A stretch of 7,065 nucleotides of DNA from Desulfobacterales bacterium (GCA_027037575.1 JALVZP010000267.1:1-7065), one strand, 5' to 3'; positions 1-6,565 are shown, counted from the first letter of the stretch. Numbers and translations are program-made. The notes: generated from the sequence alone by a model not told the origin.

Positions 1-1508
1 AGGCAAATGATCTATGGAATAGGGGAGAGATAGATGAGGCATTAAATACTTTGGATAAGGCATATTCTCTTATACTTAAGGTAAAATCAGATGATCCAGA
101 TATTGTTCAGCAAAGGGATGATTTAAGGATTACTATAGCAAGAAGGATTGTAGAGATATATAGCTCAAAATTTACCACTGCAAAAGGAAATGGGAAAGAG
201 ATTCCTTTGGTAATGAATAAATACGTAAAACAGGCCATAAAGATATTTCAAACAAAGGAGAGGAAATTCTTTATAGAGGCTTATAAGAGATCTGGAAGAT
301 ATAGACCAATGATAGTAGAAAAACTTAAAAAAGCAGGACTTCCTACAGAGCTATCCTGGCTCCCACTTATAGAAAGTGGATTTAATACAAGGGCACTTTC
401 AAGGGCAAGGGCCCTTGGGTTATGGCAATTCATTGCATCAACCGGATATAAGTTTGGACTGAACAGGACAAGATGGATAGATGAAAGGATGGATCCAGAA
501 AAATCTACAGATGCTGCTATAGCTTATTTAAAAGAACTTCATCAGATATTTGGAGATTGGACAACTGCTTTGGCTGCCTATAACTGTGGAGAAGAGAGGG
601 TTTTAAGATGCATAAGATCACAAAAGATAAACTATTTAGATAATTTCTGGGATCTCTATCAGCTCCTTCCTCCAGAGACAGCATTCTATGTTCCAAAATT
701 TTTAGCAGTTCTCCATATAGTAAGTAACCCCGAAAAATATGGTTTTAAGCTTCCTCAAGCTGATCCTCCATTAGAGGTAGATACTATAATGGTGGACAAA
801 CAGGTCCATTTAAGAACAGTAGCAAAGTATATAGGTGTTCCATATAGGCTGCTTAAGGAGTTAAATCCAGAACTGAGACTAAATTGTACTCCTCCTGAAC
901 CTTATCCATTAAGAGTTCCAAAAGGGAAAGGAAAGATACTTTTGGCAAAATTGGATAAGATACCAGAGTGGCATCCTTCTACACCTTATATAATAAGGCA
1001 TAGGGTGAGGAGAGGTGAAAGCCTTTATATATTGGCAAAAAGATATCATACAACTGTTTCAGCAATAATGAGATTAAATCACTTGAAAAATTGTAGAATC
1101 ATAAGAGAAGGAAGAATACTAAAGATTCCTGTCGGATGGAGATATAAAAGAAGAGTCTTTACATATATTAGATATAAAAAATTTGCATATAGGGTAAAAA
1201 AAGGAGATTCCCTTTGGAAGATTGCAAGGAGATTTGGAGTAACTACAAGTGAGATAAGGATACTAAATAATATGAAAGGATCTGAATTAAGTATAGGTCA
1301 AGTTATTTATATACCTATAAATATGCCTACCAACCAAGTTCATCATGCTAAAAAGTCAAAATTAAAAAGATATAAAGTGAGAAGAGGAGATAGTCCATAT
1401 CTGATAGCGAAAAGGTTTGGGATGAGTCTTTCGGAATTTTTGAGAGTAAACAATTTAAAAAAAGATAGCCTTATATTCCCAGGCCAGGTCGTTTTGGTAA
1501 AAAAATAG
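1..1508 (+). CDS. mltD: MltD-like membrane-bound lytic murein transglycosylase with three LysM domains (5' end outside window)
   Basis: Cleaves peptidoglycan glycan strands in the periplasm by lytic transglycosylation. The frame is open to the window edge (first whole codon at base 3; 501 codons visible), and the residues before the TTG at 51 continue an alpha-helical N-terminal region, so that TTG is not the start; a signal peptide would lie upstream. Counting from the TTG as residue 1, the SLT domain spans about 90-220: catalytic Glu108 in LPLIESGFN (codon 372-374), GLWQF at 123-127, and AAYNCGEERV at 175-184, which matches the family AAYNxGxxxV motif. A helical, LysM-like linker follows (about 245-300). 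Three LysM domains then lie at about 313-361, 379-424 and 440-484, each with a (R/K)RGxS or KKGDS start and an N-N/L-K core; the third has DSPY where DSLW is usual. The LysM part and linkers are very Lys/Arg-rich, suiting wall binding. It ends at TAG 12 bases before the next gene. Confidence 0.93.
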   Translation, partial: ANDLWNRGEIDEALNTLDKAYSLILKVKSDDPDIVQQRDDLRITIARRIVEIYSSKFTTAKGNGKEIPLVMNKYVKQAIKIFQTKERKFFIEAYKRSGRYRPMIVEKLKKAGLPTELSWLPLIESGFNTRALSRARALGLWQFIASTGYKFGLNRTRWIDERMDPEKSTDAAIAYLKELHQIFGDWTTALAAYNCGEERVLRCIRSQKINYLDNFWDLYQLLPPETAFYVPKFLAVLHIVSNPEKYGFKLPQADPPLEVDTIMVDKQVHLRTVAKYIGVPYRLLKELNPELRLNCTPPEPYPLRVPKGKGKILLAKLDKIPEWHPSTPYIIRHRVRRGESLYILAKRYHTTVSAIMRLNHLKNCRIIREGRILKIPVGWRYKRRVFTYIRYKKFAYRVKKGDSLWKIARRFGVTTSEIRILNNMKGSELSIGQVIYIPINMPTNQVHHAKKSKLKRYKVRRGDSPYLIAKRFGMSLSEFLRVNNLKKDSLIFPGQVVLVKK

Positions 1509-1520
1509 AGGAGGAATATT

Positions 1521-2225
1521 ATGTGGGGAAGATTAAGATGGCTTAGCCATGCAGGTTTCATAATCACTTCTCCAAATGGAAAGATTATAATAATTGATCC
1601 CTGGATAAAGGATAATCCACTTTGTCCTATAACCTTAGATAGCATCGATAAAGTAGATATTGTTCTTGTAACACATGATCATTTTGACCACTTGGGAAAT
1701 GCAGTAGATATAGTAAAGAAAACAGGTGCTACCATTGTAGTAGCACCTGAAACAGCAGTGAAATTACAGTCAGAAATGGGTGTTTCAAGTGAAAACATCA
1801 TATTTGGTGGTTATGGAATGAATATAGGAGGAAGTGCAAATATAGACGGGATAAATATTACTATGACTCAAGCACTACATTCTTGTGAAACCGCATGTCC
1901 TACAGGATTTATAATAAGGCTTGAGGATGGATATACCATTTACCATGCAGGAGATACGGGTATCTTCGAATCTATGAGACTTTTTGGGGAGATATATCAA
2001 GTAGACTTAGCCCTTATCCCTATTGGAAGTGTATTTGTGATGGATCCTTATCAGGCAGCTCATTCCTTAAGGCTTATTAGGCCAAAAAGGGCAATTCCAA
2101 TGCACTATAAGACATTTCCTATCCTGGAGCAGAATGCAGATAATTTTGTAAAGTTGGCGAATCAGATTGCTCCTGATGTAAAGGTAATTGTCCTAAATCC
2201 TGGTGATTCATTTATGCTTGCATAG
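1521..2225 (+). CDS. UPF0173-family metal-dependent hydrolase (metallo-beta-lactamase fold)
   Basis: A 234-residue metallo-beta-lactamase-fold hydrolase, full length for the UPF0173 (YtkL-like) family. Metal-ligand motifs are complete: THDHFDH at 51-57 (HxHxDH), His120, Asp145 in HAGDTG, and His195 in PMHYKTFP. The N-terminal LSHAGF and IIDPWIKDNP segments and the DPYQAAHSLRLIRPKRAIPMHY stretch (about 175-196) are family hallmarks. There is no signal peptide or membrane segment, so it is probably cytoplasmic. The substrate is not established for the family; I do not assign one. The ATG has a strong Shine-Dalgarno sequence (AGAGGAGG, 1507-1514) that overlaps the stop codon of the transglycosylase gene, pointing to co-translation. 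Its TAG stop abuts the thiL ATG with no gap. Confidence 0.92.
   Translation: MWGRLRWLSHAGFIITSPNGKIIIIDPWIKDNPLCPITLDSIDKVDIVLVTHDHFDHLGNAVDIVKKTGATIVVAPETAVKLQSEMGVSSENIIFGGYGMNIGGSANIDGINITMTQALHSCETACPTGFIIRLEDGYTIYHAGDTGIFESMRLFGEIYQVDLALIPIGSVFVMDPYQAAHSLRLIRPKRAIPMHYKTFPILEQNADNFVKLANQIAPDVKVIVLNPGDSFMLA
1723..1749. repeat. Perfect 10-bp inverted repeat inside the UPF0173 gene
   Basis: CAGGTGCTAC (1723-1732) and GTAGCACCTG (1740-1749) are exact reverse complements separated by 7 bases. The stem is 60% GC, well above the surrounding DNA. It codes for part of TGATIVVAP in the hydrolase. No T-run follows on the plus strand, so it is not an ordinary terminator. It may be chance. Confidence 0.6.
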
Positions 2226-3203
2226 ATGGGGGAATTCGAATTTATAAGATTCCTGGAAGGTGAAAACAGTAGCTTCTTTCACAAAGAAGTAATAAGAGGG
2301 ATAGGGGATGACTGCGCTGTAATAGAAAAAGATAAAGACTCTGTTATATTAATAAGCACAGAGCTCTTTATAGAAGATATCCATTTTCTAAGAGAAAAGA
2401 CTTCCCCTTATAAACTTGGGATAAAGGCAGTAAATGCAAGCCTGAGTGATATTGCTGCAATGGGAGGTGTTCCTCTTTATCTCCTCTCTTCTGTTTCTGT
2501 CCCAAAGGACATAGGAATGGGTTATTTGGAGGTTCTATACAAGGGAATAAAGTATGCATGCAGCAGATATAAAGTCGATATAATTGGAGGAGATACCTCT
2601 TCTTCAATTAATAGGATTGCAATAAGTATTACTGTAATTGGAAAAATGGAAAAAAGAAAAGTAGTTTATAGAAAAGGAGCAAGACCTGGTGATTTGATAT
2701 ATGTTACTGGATATCTGGGAGATTCTGCAGCAGGTCTTTTTCTTTTAAAAGAAGAAATTGATGCCCCTCTGGATGTAAAAAAGAAACTAATAGATTCCCA
2801 TAACATACCAGAACCAGATATCCTTGCAGGAAGGATTGCGTCTGAATATGAATTTGCAAGTGCTATGATAGATATAAGTGATGGACTTGTTGCTGATTTG
2901 AATCATATATGTGAACAAAGCAATGTAGGCGCTATCCTCAATTTAGAAGATATCCCTTTTTCAAAAGAGCTGTTTTCTTTAAAAGATAGACTTTCAATCT
3001 ATGAACTGGCTTTATATGGAGGTGAAGACTACAAGCTTATCATAATTGTAAGACCTGAAAAAAGAAGGGATTTTGAAGAGATCTTTAAAAAGAGGGGGAT
3101 TCTTTGCTTTAAAATAGGTGAAATTAAAAAAGAAAAGGGAATAAAAATCTCATCAAAGGAAGGGATAAAAGAATTAGAGATAAGAGGATATGAGCATTTT
3201 TAA
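2226..3203 (+). CDS. thiL: Thiamine-monophosphate kinase ThiL
   Basis: Phosphorylates thiamine monophosphate with ATP to thiamine diphosphate, the last step of bacterial cofactor synthesis, in the cytoplasm. At 325 residues it is full length for ThiL of the PurM/AIR-synthase-like fold. Visible motifs are GIGDDCAVI (25-33, Asp28/Asp29 as expected Mg/ATP ligands), KAVNASLSDIAAMGG (67-81), IIGGDTSS (119-126), RPGDLIYVTG (153-162), DISDGLVADLNHI (216-228) and YGGEDYKL (264-271). The usual TDxxxEGVHF motif reads TELFIEDIHF (45-54), a Glu for Asp change next to the Mg site; I treat this as lineage variation. The ATG follows the previous TAG directly. No good Shine-Dalgarno sequence is visible (only GGTGAT at 2202-2207, too far upstream), so translation is probably coupled to the hydrolase gene. 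The 3' end overlaps the opposing gene by 30 bases. No other thi gene is in the window. Confidence 0.95.
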   Translation: MGEFEFIRFLEGENSSFFHKEVIRGIGDDCAVIEKDKDSVILISTELFIEDIHFLREKTSPYKLGIKAVNASLSDIAAMGGVPLYLLSSVSVPKDIGMGYLEVLYKGIKYACSRYKVDIIGGDTSSSINRIAISITVIGKMEKRKVVYRKGARPGDLIYVTGYLGDSAAGLFLLKEEIDAPLDVKKKLIDSHNIPEPDILAGRIASEYEFASAMIDISDGLVADLNHICEQSNVGAILNLEDIPFSKELFSLKDRLSIYELALYGGEDYKLIIIVRPEKRRDFEEIFKKRGILCFKIGEIKKEKGIKISSKEGIKELEIRGYEHF

Positions 3204-3965
3204 CTCTATTATCTTGTCAAAAGAGCTCTTTTTTATGCCAATTCCAAGCCTTAAAAAATCGAGAAAATCCCTATCTAAAGGGAGAAGGTGGATATATGTT
3301 TCACTTCCATGATATTTTTCTGAAATATTCCTCAATTTATAAAAGAGCCTAGAGATTAATTCAGGGGCAATAATTTTTCCTTTTCCTAATAAGGTTTTTA
3401 CAATATATGCAGCAGCTCTTGGATCATAATCCGTATTCAAGAAAGGATATTTTTTTCTTAGCCTTTCTAAACTAATTTTTGTATAATTTTCTTTATTTGC
3501 TATATATTCTAAGATCTCTCTTCCCCATCTTAGCAATTTAAAAACAGGATTATATCTTCTGCTTGAATAAGAAAAAGAATCCATCCCCTCCGAAAAATTC
3601 AGTAAGAAGAGCTTTGTATTTAAATTTAATTCAGAAAATATCCTTGCTTCTAAGCAATATTCCCTTCTACATTTTTCCCCATAACCTGTAAGATCTCTTA
3701 AATCCTTTCCTTTATTCTGATAAGGATGAAGCAAGCACCCAATCAATTTATGTTCTTTATCTAAGTAACCAAGTGCCCAGCAACTAAATCCTATTATAGG
3801 TTTTTCTCTAATTGCAAAAGAAGATGTATTTTCTCTTAGCATCCTCTTAATGATATTCTTATACTGGATATGTTCATATCCCTTTGGCCTTATAGGAGGA
3901 CAGCATGCAAAACAGCTTTTTTCTCTATCGGGCATACAAAGGTTTATGGCCTTTAGGTTCTCCAT
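3174..3965 (-). CDS. Unrecognised Cys-rich protein, possible metal or Fe-S binder
   Basis: 263 residues, no family recognised with confidence. All eight cysteines lie in the first 104 residues: Cys10, a CFACCPPIRPKGYEH segment (Cys18, 21, 22), Cys62, Cys77 in GCLLHP, and Cys99/Cys104 in EKCRREYC. Spaced Cys with a CLLHP element resembles the layout of YkgJ-type Fe/Zn-chelating proteins, but the match is loose and by eye. The C-terminal 160 residues have no Cys and look mixed helical, with many Lys/Arg. There is no signal peptide or membrane span. The ATG start is supported by AAGGAGG 11 bases upstream. The start overlaps the transporter gene by 13 bases, making this the last gene of the minus-strand operon; the end overlaps thiL. 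A cytoplasmic metal-binding role is inference only. Confidence 0.8.
   Translation of the reverse strand: MENLKAINLCMPDREKSCFACCPPIRPKGYEHIQYKNIIKRMLRENTSSFAIREKPIIGFSCWALGYLDKEHKLIGCLLHPYQNKGKDLRDLTGYGEKCRREYCLEARIFSELNLNTKLFLLNFSEGMDSFSYSSRRYNPVFKLLRWGREILEYIANKENYTKISLERLRKKYPFLNTDYDPRAAAYIVKTLLGKGKIIAPELISRLFYKLRNISEKYHGSETYIHLLPLDRDFLDFLRLGIGIKKSSFDKIIELKMLISSYL
3219..3234 (+). terminator. Weak candidate terminator beyond thiL
   Basis: AAAAGAGCTCTTTT (3219-3232) is a perfect 14-bp palindrome followed by two more T, 16 bases after the thiL stop. As RNA it gives only a 5-bp stem with a 4-base loop, and it lies inside the coding end of the opposing gene (codons for KSSF), so it may simply be coding sequence. 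I see no better terminator for either convergent transcript here. Confidence 0.22.
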
Positions 3966-4990
3966 TCTTTTATAAGCCTCCTTCTTCTTTCTCTTGCAAG
4001 TTCTCTTTTATCCTCAACCTCATCTGATTCATCAACAATCTCATGCCCTAAGATTTCCTCTAAGACATCCTCAAGTGTAATAAGTCCTGCAAGCCCTCCA
4101 TATTCATCTAAGACAATAAACATATGTTCTCTTCTTTCCAGGAATTCCAAAAGCACCTGACTTAGCCTTGCAAGTTCAACAACAAAATGGGCAGGCCTCA
4201 TAATTTGAGTGAGCTTTATATCTTTATTTCCTTTTATAAGCTGAACAAATATATCCTTTACATGAACTATTCCTACTATGTCTTCCTTGTCTTTGTCATA
4301 TACAGGTATCCTGCTATGTTCCCATTTTTCATTTATCCTGATCACCTCTTCTATAATCATATGCTCACTTAGAGAAAAAATAACAGTCCTTGGAGTCATT
4401 ACATCCTTTACTATTTTGTTATTAAGGCTCAGGATATTCTCTATCATCTCTTTCTGAAGTGGATCTATACCTCCCGTCTTAAAACTAAGATGTGCCATTA
4501 TTCTTAATTCATCTGCTGAAACAGACTCTTGAGTTTTCTCCTTTGCTATTACCTTTGTTATAAGGCTGATCATCCATATAGCAGGGCTCATTATCCATAC
4601 AAGTACCTTTAAAGGATATGCAATAATAGGCATAAAAAATTTTGAATAGACTACTCCTGCTGTCTTTGGAATTATTTCAGAAAAGATCAGGATTGCTAAG
4701 GTAAAAAAGATGGAGAAATATGTAAGTTTTTCGTGCCCAAATACGGTAGCAGCTGCCGAACCTGCGAATGCAGCTCCTGCAGTATTTGCAATAGTATTAA
4801 GGGATAAAATTGCTCCTATAGGTTTATCTATATTTTCTCTTAATTCTTTAAATATCTTTCCTGCCCTGCTTCCTGAATTTGCAAGTGTCTCTATGTGTCT
4901 TATTGGAACAGAATAAAGGACTGCTTCACAAAGAGAGCATATAGCAGAAATGACTATTGCAAAGCTAACTGAAAGTATTAACTCAAGCAT
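3953..4990 (-). CDS. CNNM/CBS-domain membrane protein (HlyC/CorC-like divalent cation transporter)
   Basis: Inner-membrane protein of the CNNM (DUF21) plus CBS family, linked in characterised members to Mg2+ export or Mg2+/Co2+ resistance. I start it at the ATG at 4990 (345 residues): GAGGAGG at 5001-5007 is 10 bases from this ATG but only 1 base from the in-frame TTG at 4999. Residues 2-24 form the first membrane helix; the membrane domain runs to about 150 and holds SLNTIANTAGA (63-73) and SEIIPKT (104-110), the conserved ion-path motifs. A CBS pair follows (about 195-310) with DVMTPR (196-201), HSRIPVYD (225-232) and DEYGGLAGLITLEDVLEEILG-type sequence at 295-315. The C-terminal CorC_HlyC domain of longer members is absent; the protein ends in an Arg-rich tail, as in a known short form. 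The start lies 1 base after the mobA stop. Confidence 0.93.
   Translation of the reverse strand: MLELILSVSFAIVISAICSLCEAVLYSVPIRHIETLANSGSRAGKIFKELRENIDKPIGAILSLNTIANTAGAAFAGSAAATVFGHEKLTYFSIFFTLAILIFSEIIPKTAGVVYSKFFMPIIAYPLKVLVWIMSPAIWMISLITKVIAKEKTQESVSADELRIMAHLSFKTGGIDPLQKEMIENILSLNNKIVKDVMTPRTVIFSLSEHMIIEEVIRINEKWEHSRIPVYDKDKEDIVGIVHVKDIFVQLIKGNKDIKLTQIMRPAHFVVELARLSQVLLEFLERREHMFIVLDEYGGLAGLITLEDVLEEILGHEIVDESDEVEDKRELARERRRRLIKEWRT
3977..3983 (-). promoter_or_regulatory. Shine-Dalgarno sequence of the Cys-rich gene
   Basis: AAGGAGG on the minus strand, 11 bases before the ATG at 3965. It lies inside the last codons (Arg-Arg-Leu region) of the transporter gene, so the end of one gene carries the start signal of the next. 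Confidence 0.75.
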
Positions 4991-4991
4991 T

Positions 4992-5582
4992 TTAATCAAA
5001 CCTCCTCATATCTTCAGGTGAATTTATGTTTATGAGAAATCTAAGCTCAGGATCATATTTTTTTATTTCTCCCTCTTCTACAAACCTTATAGATACGTTT
5101 GGGAAAAAAGACCTTATACTATATCTTTTCTGAGAAATGGATTCTTGTATAAATGGAATGCATCTCTTTGTATAAATAGCATGTAATGGTTCTATATTTT
5201 TACCTATTTTTGGTATAACCACATCAAATCCATTTCTTATTTGAACCATATATCTTATAAGAAATGGATTTAAAAATGGCATATCACATGCCACAAAGAA
5301 TCCTGCATAATTTTTCATATTCAAGATACCTGTTAGTATCCCTCCAATTGGGCCTAATCCTTTTATTACATCTTTAAAAATAGGAATTTCTTCATTCAGG
5401 TATTTCTTATCTTCATTTGCTATTATTATCACTTCTTCAAATACCTGCTTCATTACAGATGTGACTCTCTTAATCAAAGGAATCCCATTAAATAAGGCAA
5501 ATGCCTTATCTTTTCCATATCTGAGGCTTTTCCCACCAGCAAGAATAACTCCTGTTACGTCTCTTATAGAAGGGAATTTCAT
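4992..5582 (-). CDS. mobA: Molybdenum cofactor guanylyltransferase MobA
   Basis: Transfers GMP from GTP to Mo-molybdopterin to make the guanine dinucleotide form of the cofactor (cytoplasm). At 196 residues it is of typical MobA length. Motifs: LAGGKSLRYGKDKA (14-27, nucleotide-binding loop), KGLGPIGGI (74-82), ACDMPFL (98-104, metal-binding Asp100), EPLHAIY (131-137) and NINSPED (185-191), all in family order. The ATG overlaps the TGA of the upstream sugar-nucleotide gene (ATGA) with no Shine-Dalgarno sequence, so translation should be coupled. It implies molybdoenzymes of the MGD type somewhere in the genome, none of which is in the window. The gene carries two inverted repeats (5226-5271 and 5492-5509). 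Confidence 0.94.
   Translation of the reverse strand: MKFPSIRDVTGVILAGGKSLRYGKDKAFALFNGIPLIKRVTSVMKQVFEEVIIIANEDKKYLNEEIPIFKDVIKGLGPIGGILTGILNMKNYAGFFVACDMPFLNPFLIRYMVQIRNGFDVVIPKIGKNIEPLHAIYTKRCIPFIQESISQKRYSIRSFFPNVSIRFVEEGEIKKYDPELRFLININSPEDMRRFD
5001..5007 (-). promoter_or_regulatory. Shine-Dalgarno sequence that fixes the transporter start
   Basis: GAGGAGG on the minus strand, within the codons for Met-Arg-Arg near the end of mobA. Spacing is 10 bases to the ATG at 4990 and 1 base to the TTG at 4999, so the ATG is the start. Confidence 0.85.
5226..5271. repeat. Perfect 15-bp inverted repeat with 16-base loop inside mobA
   Basis: AAATCCATTTCTTAT (5226-5240) and ATAAGAAATGGATTT (5257-5271) are exact reverse complements. 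They code for the Asn-Pro-Phe-Leu and Arg-Asn-Gly-Phe parts of MobA (about residues 104-119). A further direct copy of the core AGAAATGGATT lies at 5133-5143 in the same gene. No T-run follows in the mRNA sense, so it is not a standard terminator. In the transcript it would give a long AU-rich hairpin about 240 bases before the transporter start. Confidence 0.85.
5492..5509. repeat. Interrupted palindrome near the start of mobA
   Basis: ATAAGGCA (5492-5499) and TGCCTTAT (5502-5509) are exact reverse complements with 2 central bases. It lies about 75-90 bases inside mobA and codes for Lys-Ala-Phe-Ala-Leu. As RNA it would form a 7-bp stem with a 4-base loop. The DKA part is constrained by the protein family, so this may be coincidence. 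Confidence 0.5.
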
Positions 5583-6526
5583 AGGATGGATTTAAAATAG
5601 GCTATTGTCTTTTCAATTCCTTCTTCTATAGATATTTTTGGCTCCCAATCTAAGATTCTCTTTGCAAGACTAATATCGGGTCTTCTTCTTATAGGATCAT
5701 CCTTTGGTAAAGGTAAAAAGATTATCTTTGATCTACTCTTGCACATCTTTAAAATCAATTCTGCAAGTTTTAATATACTTATCTCTTCTGGATTCCCTAA
5801 GTTTATTGGTCCAGTAATCTCATCTGATGTCTCCATCATCCTCATCATCCCATCTATCATATCATCTACATAGCAGAAAGATCTTGTCTGTGATCCATCT
5901 CCATATACGGTTAATGGCTGATTTGTCAGGGCCTGAATTATCAAATTGCTTATTACTCTTCCGTCCTTTGGGTGCATCCTTGGCCCATAGGTATTAAATA
6001 TCCTGATCACCTTTATTCTTACATTGTTCTGTCTATGATAATCAAAGAAAAGTGTCTCTGCACATCTCTTCCCCTCATCATAACATGACCTTGGTCCTAT
6101 AGGATTTACATTTCCCCAATATGATTCATCCTGAGGATGTTTTTCTGGATTTCCATATACCTCACTCGTAGATGCCTGTAATATCTTTGCCCTTATCCTT
6201 TTTGCAAGTCCAAGCATATTTATTGAACCAATTACATTTGTTTTTACTGTCTTAATGGGATTATATTGATAATGAATAGGAGATGCAGGACACGCAAGAT
6301 TATATATCTCATCTACTTCTACATATAATGGATGAATTATATCGTGCCTTATGAGCTCAAAGTTTCTATTTTTTAATAGATGGGCTATATTATTCTTTGA
6401 ACCAGAAAAGAAATTATCAACACATATCACCTCATACCCTTTATCCAGAAGTCTTTCACATAAATGTGATCCTAAAAATCCTCCTCCACCTGTAACCAGA
6501 ATCCTCTTAGGTTGATATGGTCTCAT
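5579..6526 (-). CDS. UDP-glucuronate decarboxylase-like SDR enzyme (UDP-xylose synthase family)
   Basis: Extended short-chain dehydrogenase acting on a nucleotide sugar; the closest pattern is UDP-glucuronate decarboxylase, which makes UDP-xylose using bound NAD+. In 315 residues: TGGGGFLGS (12-20, NAD-binding GxxGxxG), Asp37 in CVDNFFSG, NLACPASPIHYQ (76-87), STSEVYGNP (119-127, Thr120 and Glu122 expected catalytic), SCYDEGKR (147-154, Tyr149 and Lys153 catalytic pair), VYGDGSQTRSFCYVDD (207-222) and DDPIRRRPDI (276-285). The SEVYGNPxxHPQ and NPIGPRSCYDEGKR runs are typical of the decarboxylase rather than of GalE or dTDP-glucose dehydratase. It is cytoplasmic and feeds surface polysaccharide synthesis. 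First gene of the operon; the ATG has no Shine-Dalgarno sequence, and a candidate promoter ends 10 bases before it, suggesting a near-leaderless message. The TGA overlaps the mobA ATG. Confidence 0.9.
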   Translation of the reverse strand: MRPYQPKRILVTGGGGFLGSHLCERLLDKGYEVICVDNFFSGSKNNIAHLLKNRNFELIRHDIIHPLYVEVDEIYNLACPASPIHYQYNPIKTVKTNVIGSINMLGLAKRIRAKILQASTSEVYGNPEKHPQDESYWGNVNPIGPRSCYDEGKRCAETLFFDYHRQNNVRIKVIRIFNTYGPRMHPKDGRVISNLIIQALTNQPLTVYGDGSQTRSFCYVDDMIDGMMRMMETSDEITGPINLGNPEEISILKLAELILKMCKSRSKIIFLPLPKDDPIRRRPDISLAKRILDWEPKISIEEGIEKTIAYFKSIL

Positions 6527-6536
6527 AGCAAAAAAA

Positions 6537-6565
6537 AAGATAACAGATCTCTTTTAAATCTTCAA
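6537..6565 (-). promoter_or_regulatory. Candidate promoter of the minus-strand operon, near-leaderless
   Basis: On the minus strand, TTGAAG (bases 6560-6565) and TATCTT (6537-6542) are spaced by 17 bases, a sigma70-like pair with 4/6 matches in each box. Transcription would begin around base 6530, only a few bases before the ATG at 6526. The bases just before the ATG are a run of nine T, not a ribosome site. AT-rich DNA gives such matches often, so this is moderate evidence. Confidence 0.42.

Noticed and set aside
406..417. CAAGGGCCCTTG palindrome and repeated AAGGGC in mltD
   Set aside because: It codes for the Ser-Arg-Ala-Arg-Ala-Leu-Gly run next to the catalytic Glu and is explained by amino-acid repetition.
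1304..1323. TATTTATA/TATAAATA hairpin in the second LysM domain region
   Set aside because: All-AT stem in an AT-rich gene, no GC pair and no associated signal; expected by chance.
1343..1645. Minus-strand reading frame of 100 codons across the mltD-UPF0173 junction
   Set aside because: It is antisense to two well-supported genes, with low-complexity hydrophobic sequence and no ribosome site.
2368..2607. Minus-strand reading frame opposite thiL
   Set aside because: Shadow of the conserved thiL coding sequence.
2740..2753. TTCTTTTAAAAGAA palindrome in thiL
   Set aside because: Low-complexity AT sequence coding for Leu-Leu-Lys-Glu; no sign of a regulatory role.
4187..4916. Two short plus-strand frames (4187-4372 and 4710-4916) opposite the transporter gene
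   Set aside because: Both lie fully antisense to strongly conserved CNNM and CBS motifs; the apparent alanine-rich sequence is the complement of membrane-helix codons.
4335..6010. Shared 13-base string ATCCTGATCACCT in the transporter and sugar-nucleotide genes
   Set aside because: Both copies encode Val-Ile-Arg-Ile with the preferred codons; no further similarity surrounds them.
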